64,000 nucleotides of DNA from positions 76,987-140,986 of the forward strand of contig JANRIR010000005.1 in the NCBI GenBank assembly GCA_033764725.1, in the 5' to 3' direction. The notes below the pieces were generated by a model. It saw only the letters and a list, made by a program, of their open reading frames with translations. It was not told the DNA's origin and did not search any database. Numbering within the stretch: position 1 is the first letter of the stretch; every line of letters begins with the position of its first letter. Source of the DNA: RI-43 sp033764725 (GTDB lineage: Bacteria > Pseudomonadota > Alphaproteobacteria > Caulobacterales > Aquidulcibacteraceae). Of this stretch, positions 33,485-42,065 are shown piece by piece. The translations under genes and the position numbers were made by a program.

Positions 33485-34216
33485 CTATCCGCGCCGCGCG
33501 TGAACCAGCATTTCCAAATTGCCGTCGCCGCCTGTGATGGGGCTGTCGCAGAAGGCGATGATGGAAAAGCCCGCGAGCCCGTCGAGCGCCGCGATCGCGG
33601 CGCCGGCGGCGTTGCGCGCGACGGCCTCCTCCAGCACGCCGTTCTTCCCCGGCGCGCCGGGGCCGGCCTCGAATTGCGGCTTCACCAGCGCGACGAGATC
33701 GGCTTGGCGGTCGGCGAGGGACAGCGGTACGGGCAGCACTTTCTCCAGCCCGATGAAGCTTGCGTCGCAGACGATGAGGCTGGGCGCCTCGGGAATGTCG
33801 GCGCGGGTCAGCGCGCGCGCGTCGGTCTGCTCGAGGTTGACGACGCGGTCGTCGTCCCGCAGGCGCGCCAGCAATTGGCCCTGGCCGACATCGACGGCGT
33901 AGACCTTCGCCGCGGCGCGGTTCAGCAGGACGTCCGTGAAGCCGCCGGTCGAGGCGCCGACGTCGAGGCAGATGCGGCCGGCGGGGTCGACGCCGAAGGC
34001 GTCGAGGGCGGCCGCGAGCTTCACCCCGCCGCGCGACGCCCACGGATGCGCCGGCGTGAAGGCGAGATTTGCGGATTCGGCGATCAGGTCGGACGGCTTC
34101 AAGACGGGCGCGCCGTCCGCGCTGACGCCGCCGGCCGCGATGGCGGCCTGCGCCTGGGTGCGCGAGGCCGCCAGGCCCCGTTCCACCAAAAGGACATCTG
34201 CACGCTTCCGGGACAT
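33485..34216 (-). CDS. tlyA: TlyA-family rRNA 2'-O-methyltransferase / haemolysin-like
   Basis: The 243-residue protein starts at ATG 34216 (GAGGAT upstream). An N-terminal S4 RNA-binding domain (KRADVLLVERGLAASRTQAQ) is followed by an FtsJ-type methyltransferase (SRGGVKLAAALDAFG, CLDVGASTGGFTDVLLNRAA, YAVDVGQGQL, VCDASFIGLEKVLP, LVKPQFEAG). TlyA methylates 16S and/or 23S rRNA cytidine ribose and in mycobacteria confers capreomycin sensitivity; here the target is inferred from family. Confidence 0.93.
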   Translation of the reverse strand: MSRKRADVLLVERGLAASRTQAQAAIAAGGVSADGAPVLKPSDLIAESANLAFTPAHPWASRGGVKLAAALDAFGVDPAGRICLDVGASTGGFTDVLLNRAAAKVYAVDVGQGQLLARLRDDDRVVNLEQTDARALTRADIPEAPSLIVCDASFIGLEKVLPVPLSLADRQADLVALVKPQFEAGPGAPGKNGVLEEAVARNAAGAAIAALDGLAGFSIIAFCDSPITGGDGNLEMLVHARRG

Positions 34217-34304
34217 GGCCGCCGATCCTCGGGAAATGGCTCCCGCCGTCAAGCCAGGCATGCAAGGGCTGGACCCCCCGGATCGCGCGCACGCCGCGGC
34301 GCGG

Positions 34305-34805
34305 TCAGTCCTGCGTATAGGCGCTCAGCATGGCGCGCAGCCACAGCGTCCGCTGCGCGGTCGCCCAGGCGCGCTCTTGCGCGGCGATGACGCCGGCCAT
34401 CGTGCCCCCGGCATAGAGGTCCGAGCTGAACCGCACATCCGCGAGCATGGACTCCATCCACAGCGCCTGCGCCCGATCCAGCGCGGCGGCGTCGACATGC
34501 GGCACGGCGCGCAACGCGCCGAGCGTCGCCGCCATCTCATCCTCCCACGCCGCGATCGCGCGCCAGCCGCACTGACGCAGCGCGGCGGTCGTGTCGGAGC
34601 CGTCGGCGTTGGCGCATTCGGTTTGCACGACGCCCAAACAGCTCGACTCCACCGTCGCGTGCGACAGGCACGCCGCGATCAGCGCGCGGTCGGCGGCGAG
34701 ATGGCGGGCGTCCATGCGCCACAAAGGCTGTATTTGGGGCTGCGGCTCAGCCGACGCCGCCGACGCGGCGATCAGCGCAAGCGCGAGCGCCAGCGCGCGG
34801 ATCAC
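34305..34805 (-). CDS. Exported DUF1311 / LprI-like protein
   Basis: A 166-residue product with a signal peptide (ALALALALIAASAASAEPQ). The mature part has four Cys residues in the pattern of DUF1311 (AACLSHATVESSCLGVVQ, TECANADGSDTTAALRQCGW) with conserved Trp-containing helices (WRAIAAWEDEMAATL, RTLWLRAMLSAYT). Members include the periplasmic lysozyme inhibitor LprI. The start is GTG 34805, overlapping the M23 peptidase stop as GTGA, so the two cell-wall-related genes are coupled. Confidence 0.75.
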   Translation of the reverse strand: MIRALALALALIAASAASAEPQPQIQPLWRMDARHLAADRALIAACLSHATVESSCLGVVQTECANADGSDTTAALRQCGWRAIAAWEDEMAATLGALRAVPHVDAAALDRAQALWMESMLADVRFSSDLYAGGTMAGVIAAQERAWATAQRTLWLRAMLSAYTQD

Positions 34806-35497
34806 GGATCGCCGGCCGCGAACGGCGACCGCGCGTCCAGCCCGAACGACCCGCGCGGCGTGTCGTACTCGCCGACCAGAATTTCGTAGTGCAGATGCAC
34901 GGGGATGGAATAGGCGGCCGTATTGCCCATCTGGCCGATGATTGCGCCGCGGCGCACGCTGGCGCCCACGTCCAGGCCTTCGGCGAAGGCGGCGAGATGC
35001 GCGTAGCGCGTGAACACGCCGGCGCCGTGGTCGAGCACGATCATATTGCCGTAATCGTTGCGGTAGGTCTGCTCGCGCACGACGCCGTCCGCCGCGGCGT
35101 AGATCGGCGCGCCGTCGCGGCGATAATAATCGACGCCGCGATGCATGGAGCCGTTGCGCATCCCGAAGCCTGAGGACAGGCAGGCCCCGACCGTCGGCAC
35201 GGCGGCCAGGCGCACGCCGTTGATCGTCACGTCGCGCTGGAAATCGAGGACGACGCGGTTCGCGTCGGCCGCCGGCGCATTCGACACGCGCATCCCCGGG
35301 CACAGCGAGAGCGCCGCTTCGAACGGTTCGGCGTAGGACGGTTGCGGCGCTGCGGGCGGCGTGGGCCGCACGGTCGGCGTTGCGGTTGCCGGCGGCGGCT
35401 CGACGGCGACCGATTTCGGCCCCGCTGGCGCGCACGCCGCGGCGAACGCGGCGACCGCCGCTGCGAGCGCGGCTCTTGCCCATGCCGATCGGCCCAT
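34802..35497 (-). CDS. M23-family peptidoglycan peptidase, lipoprotein
   Basis: The 231-residue protein has a lipoprotein-like signal (AAFAAACAP, Cys 22), a Pro/Thr-rich spacer and a LytM/M23 domain. Zinc ligands are seen in MHRGVDYYRRDGAP (HxxxD) and PVHLHYEILVG (HxH). GMRNGSMHRG and FTRYAHLAAFAEGLDVG match the family. It should cut peptide crosslinks, or activate amidases if partly degenerate; the ligands look intact. It is divergent from hisS across 151 bp. Confidence 0.92.
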   Translation of the reverse strand: MGRSAWARAALAAAVAAFAAACAPAGPKSVAVEPPPATATPTVRPTPPAAPQPSYAEPFEAALSLCPGMRVSNAPAADANRVVLDFQRDVTINGVRLAAVPTVGACLSSGFGMRNGSMHRGVDYYRRDGAPIYAAADGVVREQTYRNDYGNMIVLDHGAGVFTRYAHLAAFAEGLDVGASVRRGAIIGQMGNTAAYSIPVHLHYEILVGEYDTPRGSFGLDARSPFAAGDP

Positions 35498-35648
35498 CGC
35501 CCTGCCTCATTGGTTAATGCGCGGCTTGTTTCACGCCGGGATCGGCCTGACGGCAAGAGCGCGGGCCGCGACGTGAAAAGTGTTACGCCCGTTGCGTTGC
35601 AGCGCAGCACGGCTTGTCCTATCACCGCCGCTCGCCCGAAAGCCGGTC

Positions 35649-37076
35649 ATGTCCGCCGATACCCCGTTCCGTCCCAAAGCGCGCCGACCGCGCGGCCTCG
35701 CCGACCGGCGCGGGCCTACGCTGGCGGCCGAGCGCGCGCTCGTTGCGAAAATCTCCGTCATCTATGAGGCGTGGGGCTTCGAACCGCTGGAGACCAGCGC
35801 GTTGGAATACGCCGACGCGCTCGGCAAATTCCTGCCCGACCAGGATCGCCCGAACGAGGGCGTGTTCGCGCTGCAGGACGACGACGAGCAATGGCTGTCG
35901 CTGCGCTACGATTTGACCGCGCCGCTGGCGCGCTTCGTGGCGGAGAATTTCGACGCGCTGCCGAAGCCGTATCGGCGCTGGGCCGCAGGCCCGGTGTGGC
36001 GCAACGAAAAACCCGGCCCCGGCCGCTTCCGCGAATTCTGGCAATGCGACGCCGACACGGTGGGGGCGGCGTCTCCCGCGGCGGACGCGGAAATGATCGC
36101 CATGGCGTGCGCGGCGCTGGAGGCGGCGGGGCTGCAGCGCGGGCGCTATGTCGTGAAATATTCGAGCCGCCGCGTGCTCGACGCCATCCTGCAATCGATC
36201 GGCGTGACGGAGACCGATTACGCAGTGCGACTTGTCGTGCTGCGCGCGATCGACAAGCTCGACCGGTTGGGGGCCGACGGCGTGCGCGCGCTGCTCGGCG
36301 CAGGCCGCAAGGACGAGTCCGGCGATTTCACCAGGGGCGCGGGGCTTGCGCCGGCGCAGATCGACGCGGTGCTCGATTTCTTTGTCGGCGCCGATGATCG
36401 CAATGTGCTTGAAACGCATCGCGCGACATTGGCGAAGACGGGCGCCTATGAGGAATTGTCCGAGATCGCCGATGTCGTCGCGGCGCTTGGCGCGCAGGCG
36501 CAGCTGGATTTCTCCATCGTCCGCGGGCTCGAATATTACACCGGCGCCGTGTTCGAGGCGCAATTGATCGGCGCGGAAGGCGTGAACTTCGGCTCCATCG
36601 GCGGCGGCGGGCGCTATGACGATCTCGTGTCGCGCTTCAAGGGCCAGGCGATCCCGGCGACCGGATTCTCCGTCGGCGTGTCGCGGCTCGCGGCGGCGCT
36701 GGAGATCATGGCCGGCGATGCGCGCGCCGACGGGCCGATCGTCGTGCTGCCGTTCGATCCCGAAGGCATGGGCGATTGTTTCACTATCGCGCAAGAATTG
36801 CGCAGCGCCGGCTTCCGGGCGGAAGTCTATCTCGGCGGCGCCGGGCCGAAGGCGCAGCTCAAATACGCCGACAAGCGCGCTGCGCCGCTGGCGGTCATTC
36901 TCGGCGGCGACGAACGCGCGGCGGGCCAGGTCACCGTGAAGGATTTGAAGCTTGGCGCCCGCCTCGGCGCGGAAGCCGGCGACGATCGCGACGCCTATCG
37001 CGCGGCGCAAACGCGCGTCCAGCAGACCATCCCGCGCAGCGAGCTGGTCGCCTTCGTGCGCGAGGCGCTGTCATGA
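35649..37076 (+). CDS. hisS: Histidyl-tRNA synthetase
   Basis: Class II synthetase charging tRNA-His. The 475-residue product from ATG 35649 shows RGLADRRGPTLAAERALVAK, LRYDLTAPLARFVAEN, motif 2 in RWAAGPVWRNEKPGPGRFRE with the following FWQCDADTVG, the histidine-specific FSIVRGLEYYTGAVFEA and motif 3 in GGGGRYDDL. A C-terminal anticodon-binding domain follows (IVVLPFDPEGMGDCFTIAQE). It matches the alphaproteobacterial HisS type that is found next to hisZ and hisG, as here. Confidence 0.96.
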   Translation: MSADTPFRPKARRPRGLADRRGPTLAAERALVAKISVIYEAWGFEPLETSALEYADALGKFLPDQDRPNEGVFALQDDDEQWLSLRYDLTAPLARFVAENFDALPKPYRRWAAGPVWRNEKPGPGRFREFWQCDADTVGAASPAADAEMIAMACAALEAAGLQRGRYVVKYSSRRVLDAILQSIGVTETDYAVRLVVLRAIDKLDRLGADGVRALLGAGRKDESGDFTRGAGLAPAQIDAVLDFFVGADDRNVLETHRATLAKTGAYEELSEIADVVAALGAQAQLDFSIVRGLEYYTGAVFEAQLIGAEGVNFGSIGGGGRYDDLVSRFKGQAIPATGFSVGVSRLAAALEIMAGDARADGPIVVLPFDPEGMGDCFTIAQELRSAGFRAEVYLGGAGPKAQLKYADKRAAPLAVILGGDERAAGQVTVKDLKLGARLGAEAGDDRDAYRAAQTRVQQTIPRSELVAFVREALS

Positions 37077-37255
37077 GCGCACACACACCGCAACCGTCTC
37101 CTTCTCCCCTTGTGGGAGAAGGTGGCGCGAAGCGCCGGATGAGGGGTGTGGGCGAAGCCCCTTTCAAGATTGCGCAAACACCCCTCATCCGTCTCGCCGC
37201 TGCGCGGCGATCCACCTTCTCCCACAAAGGGAGAAGGTTGAGGGCGACGCCATGA
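37073..37255 (+). other. Bridging mini-ORF through a palindromic repeat between hisS and hisZ
   Basis: An ATG overlapping the hisS stop (ATGA, 37073) opens a 60-residue frame that traverses the family A repeat and ends at TGA 37253-37255, overlapping the hisZ ATG (ATGA). The peptide is repeat-encoded (SPSPLVGEGGAKRRMRGV, then STFSHKGRR). It may be the remnant of an original direct hisS-hisZ overlap split by insertion of the element. Translation of this frame would keep hisZ coupled to hisS. Confidence 0.35.
37100..37238. repeat. Long palindromic repeat, family A copy 3
   Basis: Outer arms CCTTCTCCCCTTGTGGGAG and CTCCCACAAAGGGAGAAGG and inner arms CGGATGAGGGGTG / CACCCCTCATCCG match the element at 7391. 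It is inserted between two co-directional histidine genes. The right arm ends in GGGAGAAGGTTGAGGG, 12 or more bases upstream of the hisZ ATG. Confidence 0.9.
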
Positions 37256-38385
37256 CGGCGACCGACGCCCGCGCAGCCGCGCGCGCCGTGATCGCGGCGC
37301 TGGACCCGGTGTGGATCGAGCCGGCGATCGTGCAGCCGGCGGCGCTTTATCTCGAGCTCCTCGGCGAGGACGTGCGCCGCCGCGCGCTGATGGTGCAGGA
37401 CGACGACGGCGCCGAGCTGTGCCTGCGGCCCGACATGACCGTGCCCGCCCTGCGCGCAGCGCTCGCAGCCAAGCCGCGTCCCGCCATCGTGGCCTATGAC
37501 GGCCCGGTGTTCCGCAAGCAGGCGGCGGGGTCGCTGCGCGAGGCGGAATTCATCCAGATCGGCGCCGAATGGCTCGGCCAGGACTGGGCCCCCGGCGCCG
37601 GGCCGGAGCCGGAGATCGTCGCCCGCGCGCTGGAGGGCTGCCGCGCCGTGGGCGTCGAGCCGGCGCTGAAGCTCGGCGACGCGGCGCTGGTGCGCGCCTT
37701 CGTACAGGCGTGCGGGATCGCCGAGCCGTGGCAGGGCCGCGTCGTGCGGGCGGCGGCGAGCGCCGATCCCGCGACCCGTCTCGCCGCGCTCGCCCAGACC
37801 AGCGCGCCGCAGGCCGACGCTCTGGCGCGCGCCGCCGCCGCCATGGACGAAGACCATGCGCGCGGGCTGATCGACGACGTGTTGTCGCTGGCGGGGGTGA
37901 CGGCGGTCGGCGGCCGCGCGGTGGAGGATATCGTCGCCCGCGTGCGCGCTCGCGCTGCCCAGAGCCGCGAAGCCGCGCCTTCGGCTGAAGCGCTTCGCCT
38001 TCTGGCGGCGCTGGTGGCGATCGATGCGCCGCTGGCCGAAGGCGTGGCCGAGATGGAGCGCCTGCTCGACCATCCCGCGCTCGTCGCGCGCGGGGAGGCG
38101 CAACGGGCCGCCGGGGCCGTGGTGGCGCAGCTCGCGGCGCTCGGCGCGCGGGTCGACCTGCCGGCGCAGACCCATTTCGCCCCGGCCCTGGCGCGCAATG
38201 TCGGATACTATGACGGGCTGGTGTTCGAGCTTGAGCACAAGCCGCTCGGCGAGCGCGCGAGCCTTGGCGGCGGCGGGCGCTATGACGCGCTGGCGCGGCG
38301 CATCGGCGGCGACGCGGCCGTCTGCGGGGCGGGTTTCGTGCTGCGGCCGGAGCGCTTGGCGCAGGCGGCGGGGCGCGGGGCATGA
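37252..38385 (+). CDS. hisZ: ATP phosphoribosyltransferase regulatory subunit
   Basis: A catalytically inactive HisRS-like protein that forms an octamer with short HisG and is needed for the first step of histidine synthesis. The 377-residue product keeps the class II core (LCLRPDMTVPALRAAL, DGPVFRKQAAGSLREAEF, ALARNVGYYDGLVFELEH, LGGGGRYDALARRIGG) but lacks the anticodon domain. ATG 37252 is chosen because the upstream frame runs into the repeat. The end overlaps hisG by ATGA. Confidence 0.93.
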   Translation: MTATDARAAARAVIAALDPVWIEPAIVQPAALYLELLGEDVRRRALMVQDDDGAELCLRPDMTVPALRAALAAKPRPAIVAYDGPVFRKQAAGSLREAEFIQIGAEWLGQDWAPGAGPEPEIVARALEGCRAVGVEPALKLGDAALVRAFVQACGIAEPWQGRVVRAAASADPATRLAALAQTSAPQADALARAAAAMDEDHARGLIDDVLSLAGVTAVGGRAVEDIVARVRARAAQSREAAPSAEALRLLAALVAIDAPLAEGVAEMERLLDHPALVARGEAQRAAGAVVAQLAALGARVDLPAQTHFAPALARNVGYYDGLVFELEHKPLGERASLGGGGRYDALARRIGGDAAVCGAGFVLRPERLAQAAGRGA

Positions 38386-39350
38386 GCGGCGATCTCATTC
38401 TCGCGGCGCCGTCCAAGGGCCGCCTGCAGGAACAGGCGGCGGCCTATTTCGCCGATTGCGGCCTGGCGATCGCGCAAGGGGCGGGCGATCGCGGCTACGC
38501 GGCGCGCATGCCCGCCTTGCCGGCGATCGATGTGCGGCTGGTGTCGGCAGGCGACATCGCCAAGATGTTGCGCGACGGCGAGGTCCATCTCGGCGTCACC
38601 GGCGAGGATGTCCTGCGGGAGGCCGATCCCGGGCTGGAGGCGGCGCTGCTGGTCAAGCCGCTGGGCTTCGGCCACGCCGATCTCGTGGTCGCCGCGCCGC
38701 AAAGCTGGATCGACGTCACGACGATGGCGGATTTCGCCGATGTCTGCGCCGATTTCCGCGCCCGCACCGGGCGGCGCCTGCGGGTGGCGACGAAATATCT
38801 CCGCCAGGCGCGCGACTTCATGGCCGCGCACGGGGTGGAGGATTACCGCCTCGTCGAAAGCGCCGGCGCCACAGAGGGTGCGCCGGCCGCCGGCGCCGCC
38901 GAGGCGATCGTCGACATCACCACCACCGGGCGGACGCTGGCGGCCAATCACCTCAAGCCGCTGCAGGATGGGCTGATCCTCAAGAGCCAGGCGCATCTCG
39001 CCGCGAGCCGGCGTGCGCATTGGACCGAGGCGGGCTTCGCCGCGTTGGAGCGGCTGCTGGACGTGGTGGAGGCGCGCGGCCGGGCCAAGGCGATGCGGCT
39101 GTTGCGCCTCGCGCCGGGCCCGGGCGGGCCGGAGGCGATCCTGGAGCGCGCGGCCGCACTCGGCTGCCGGGTGGCGAGCGCCGATGCGGGGGCGATGCTG
39201 GAATTGTATTGCCCGACGGCCTCGGTGTTTTCGGTGTGCGCGGCGCTGCAGGAATTGCTCGGCGGCACGATTGGGGTGTTCGAAGCGGATTTCATTTTCG
39301 AGCGCCCGAACGCACGGTTCGACCAGGTGCGCGCGGGCTTGCGGGCATGA
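38382..39350 (+). CDS. hisG: ATP phosphoribosyltransferase catalytic subunit
   Basis: Condenses ATP with PRPP, the first and feedback-controlled step of histidine synthesis. Motifs include LILAAPSKGRLQEQ at the N-terminus, DVRLVSAGDIAKMLRDGEVH, LGVTGEDVLRE, LRVATKYLRQARDF and the PRPP loop EAIVDITTTGRTLAAN. At 322 residues it is of the alphaproteobacterial type working with HisZ. The gene overlaps hisZ by ATGA. No further histidine genes follow. Confidence 0.95.
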   Translation: MSGDLILAAPSKGRLQEQAAAYFADCGLAIAQGAGDRGYAARMPALPAIDVRLVSAGDIAKMLRDGEVHLGVTGEDVLREADPGLEAALLVKPLGFGHADLVVAAPQSWIDVTTMADFADVCADFRARTGRRLRVATKYLRQARDFMAAHGVEDYRLVESAGATEGAPAAGAAEAIVDITTTGRTLAANHLKPLQDGLILKSQAHLAASRRAHWTEAGFAALERLLDVVEARGRAKAMRLLRLAPGPGGPEAILERAAALGCRVASADAGAMLELYCPTASVFSVCAALQELLGGTIGVFEADFIFERPNARFDQVRAGLRA

Positions 39351-39499
39351 ACGCGCGGAAAGCCGGCGGCGGGCTGTCAATTGTGCAATGCAGCAAATAT
39401 TGTGCGGCGCACAAGTCGTTGAAACTGCGAGTGTATTCGACGCTTCATTCTGCGGCCGCACGCTGAATAGCGCTTGACTTAAAAGTGTCGTTTTTGTCA

Positions 39500-39632
39500 G
39501 GGTTTCGCCGCGACGCCACGTGCGTCGCACGCGTTTGGGGAGGAGACGCCCTTAACAACAAGAACAACGAACGCGACACACCACAACAAGAAGAACGGCC
39601 GCGCCCGGGCCAGGGCGCGGCCGTCGTGTTTT
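39500..39632 (+). ncRNA. Candidate small RNA or leader RNA upstream of the PQQ dehydrogenase gene
   Basis: The 390-bp gap between hisG and the dehydrogenase gene contains no convincing gene. From about 39510 it has a hairpin (GCGACGC-CACGT-GCGTCGC), a purine-rich GGGGAGGAG, then about 40 bases that use almost only A, C and G (AACAACAAGAACAACGAACG and onward), then a 12-bp GC hairpin with a T-run. This order of hairpin, single-stranded tract and terminator resembles an sRNA or an attenuating leader. TTGACT at 39474 could be a -35 element, but no good -10 follows. The call rests on structure only. Confidence 0.35.
39595..39630 (+). terminator. Strong intrinsic hairpin upstream of the PQQ dehydrogenase gene
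   Basis: A perfect 12-base stem (ACGGCCGCGCCC with GGGCGCGGCCGT) with a short loop is followed by CGTGTTTTC. It could end hisG read-through or terminate a short leader transcript ~110 bp before the dehydrogenase start. Confidence 0.65.
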
Positions 39633-39740
39633 CTGGGGCCGGAAGCCCCTCTGCAGGCGCCGCAGCGACACGGTGGCGCCGTGGCGATGCGCGGCTATGA
39701 TCGCAACAAAACAAGCGAACGCGACCCCGGGAGGACAGGC

Positions 39741-41894
39741 ATGGTGCGATCGATGTGGCGAGCGGCGGCGACGGCTGCGGCGCTCGGCCTTTTGGCGGCG
39801 TGCCAGCAGGGCGCAGACGGACCCGCGGCGGTCGACACCGCGCGCATCCTGGCGGCCGATTCCGAGCCCGGAAATTGGCTCACCCACGGCCGCACCTATG
39901 GCGAGCAGCGCTTCTCGCCGCTCGACCAAATCAATACGGAGAATGTCGGCCAGCTTGGCCTCGCCTGGACGTACGAATTGCCGGCCAATCGCGGCGCATC
40001 GGCCACGCCGATCGTCGTCGACGGCGTGATGTACGTGACCAGCGCGTGGAGCAAGGTCGCAGCGCTTAACGCCGAAACCGGCGAACAGCTTTGGATGTAC
40101 GATCCCGAAGTGCCGCAGTCGCGCGGGCAATACGCCTGCTGCGACGTCACCAATCGCGGCGTGGCGGTGTTTGAAGGCAAGGTCTATGTCGCGACGATCG
40201 ACGGGCGGCTGGTTGCGCTGAATGCAAACGACGGCTCCGTCGCGTGGAGCGTCGTCACCGTCGATCAGGCGCGGCCCTACACCATCACCGGCGCGCCCCG
40301 CGCGGCAAATGGGCTCATCTATATCGGCAATGGCGGCGCCGAATACGGCGTGCGCGGCTATGTCAGCGCCTATGACGCCGACGATGGCGCGCTGCGCTGG
40401 CGTTTCTACACCACGCCCAATCCCGAAGGGCCTGACGGCGCAGCGTCCGACAGCGTGCGCGACGCAGCGCTCGCCACCTGGAACCCGACCGCCGGCGAAT
40501 GGCGCCAATCGGGCGGCGGCGGCACGGCGTGGGATTCGATCGTTTACGATTCCGACAACAACACCTTGTGGATCGGCGTCGGCAACGGCTCGCCCTGGAA
40601 CCGCCAGGTGCGCTCGCCCGACATCGCCGGGCGCAACAACGACAATCTCTATCTGTCCTCGATCGTGGCGGTGGATGCGACCACGGGCGCCTATAAGTGC
40701 CACTATCAGACCACGCCGGGCGACACCTGGGACTACACCGCCACCCAGCACATCATGCTGGCGACGCTCACCATCGACGGGCGCGAACGTCAGGTCGCGA
40801 TGCAGGCGCCGAAGAACGGCTATTTCTACGTGCTCGACCGCAGCGATTGCGCGCTGATTTCCGCCGCGCCGATCGCGCAGCAGACCTGGACCACCGGCAT
40901 CGACCGCACGACCGGGCGCCCGATCGAAAACGCCGAAGCGCGCTTTGCGGCGGGCACGGCGGTTGTGCTGCCGTCGCCGTTCGGCGCGCACAATTGGCAT
41001 CCGATGGCGATGAGCCCGGAGACCGGCTTCGTCTATATTCCCGTGCAGGAGCTGGCGCAGGATTTCACCACCGATAGCGCTTTCGTCTATCGCCCCGGCC
41101 GCTGGAACACGGGCACGGTGCATGCCGGCCTGCCGAGCGACGCCGCAACGCGCCGCGCCATCGCGAACTCGATGCAGGGCTCGCTGCTCGCCTGGGATCC
41201 GGTCAATCAGCGCGAAGCCTGGCGCGTGCGGTTGAACGGGCCATGGAACGGCGGCGCGCTCGCGACCGCAGGCGATCTGGTGTTCCAGGGCACGGTCGAC
41301 GGCCATATCGCGGCGTACAATGCGCGCACCGGCGAAAAGCTTTGGGATTTCGACAACCAAGCCGCCACGCTCGCGGGGCCGATGACCTATACGGTCGGCG
41401 ACACGCAATATGTCGCCACGCTCGCAAGCTATGGCAGCGTGTTCTTTCTCGCCGCCGGCTTCGCCGCGCCGCGCGAAGGCGACAATCTCAACGGCCGCGT
41501 CAATGTCTTCCGCATTGGGGGCAGTGCGACTTTGCCGCCGCGCAATTTCGTGCGCGCGGAAACGCCTCAGCCGCCGGCGCTGCGCGTGACGCAAGCGGTC
41601 TATCAGCGCGGCGAGGCGGTCTATGGGCAGCATTGCGGCGTCTGCCACGGGCCGGGCGTGATCTCCGGCGGCGTGCTGCCCGATCTGCGCCGCAGCGCGA
41701 CGCTGCAGGACGCCGACGCCTGGCTCGCCACCGTGCACGGCGCGCGCGAGGCCAGCGGCATGCCGAACTTCACCCAGTGGATCAATGCGCGCGACGTCGA
41801 AGCGGTGCGCGCCTATGTCGTGCGCCAGGCGCAGGCGCTTTATGCGGAAGAACAAGCGCAACGCAGCGGCGCCGGCGCGCAACGCGGGCGTTGA
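39741..41894 (+). CDS. PQQ-dependent quinohaemoprotein alcohol dehydrogenase
   Basis: The 717-residue exported enzyme starts at ATG 39741 (GGGAGGA upstream). A lipobox-like LLAAC at residues 17-21 suggests lipid anchoring. The eight-bladed PQQ propeller includes the vicinal disulfide pair C133-C134 (QYACCDVTNRGVAVF) and the catalytic Asp331 in GDTWDYTATQ. The residue two after it is Thr, not Asp, so it is of the Ca-dependent rather than lanthanide-dependent kind. A C-terminal cytochrome c domain has CGVCH at 632-636. It would oxidise alcohols in the periplasm and pass electrons to the respiratory chain. No pqq synthesis genes are seen here. Confidence 0.92.
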   Translation: MVRSMWRAAATAAALGLLAACQQGADGPAAVDTARILAADSEPGNWLTHGRTYGEQRFSPLDQINTENVGQLGLAWTYELPANRGASATPIVVDGVMYVTSAWSKVAALNAETGEQLWMYDPEVPQSRGQYACCDVTNRGVAVFEGKVYVATIDGRLVALNANDGSVAWSVVTVDQARPYTITGAPRAANGLIYIGNGGAEYGVRGYVSAYDADDGALRWRFYTTPNPEGPDGAASDSVRDAALATWNPTAGEWRQSGGGGTAWDSIVYDSDNNTLWIGVGNGSPWNRQVRSPDIAGRNNDNLYLSSIVAVDATTGAYKCHYQTTPGDTWDYTATQHIMLATLTIDGRERQVAMQAPKNGYFYVLDRSDCALISAAPIAQQTWTTGIDRTTGRPIENAEARFAAGTAVVLPSPFGAHNWHPMAMSPETGFVYIPVQELAQDFTTDSAFVYRPGRWNTGTVHAGLPSDAATRRAIANSMQGSLLAWDPVNQREAWRVRLNGPWNGGALATAGDLVFQGTVDGHIAAYNARTGEKLWDFDNQAATLAGPMTYTVGDTQYVATLASYGSVFFLAAGFAAPREGDNLNGRVNVFRIGGSATLPPRNFVRAETPQPPALRVTQAVYQRGEAVYGQHCGVCHGPGVISGGVLPDLRRSATLQDADAWLATVHGAREASGMPNFTQWINARDVEAVRAYVVRQAQALYAEEQAQRSGAGAQRGR

Positions 41895-41906
41895 GCGGCG
41901 CGGCGT

Positions 41907-42050
41907 CTCCTTCTCCCCTTGTGGGAGAAGGTGGCGCGAAGCGCCGGATGAGGGGTGTTTGCGAAACTCTTTGCAAGATTGCGCGAGCACCCCTCATCCG
42001 TCTCGCCGCGTTCCACGGCGATCCACCTTCTCCCACAAGGGGAGAAGGGG
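41907..42050. repeat. Long palindromic repeat, family A copy 4
   Basis: Outer arms CCTTCTCCCCTTGTGGGAG and CTCCCACAAGGGGAGAAGG with inner arms CGGATGAGGGGTG / CACCCCTCATCCG. It separates the dehydrogenase from the TonB-dependent receptor. The receptor frame is open back through the repeat to 41955, so the element could also be read as an N-terminal extension, though the signal peptide argues otherwise. Confidence 0.9.
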
Positions 42051-42065
42051 ATATTCTGTCTTGAA

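Noticed and set aside
40731..40739. Lanthanide-dependent (XoxF-type) assignment for the PQQ dehydrogenase
   Set aside because: XoxF-type enzymes have Asp two residues after the catalytic Asp (DYD); here the sequence is DYT.
39552..41990. 812-codon open frame on the minus strand
   Set aside because: Antisense to the PQQ dehydrogenase gene and running through a palindromic repeat; no protein-like features.
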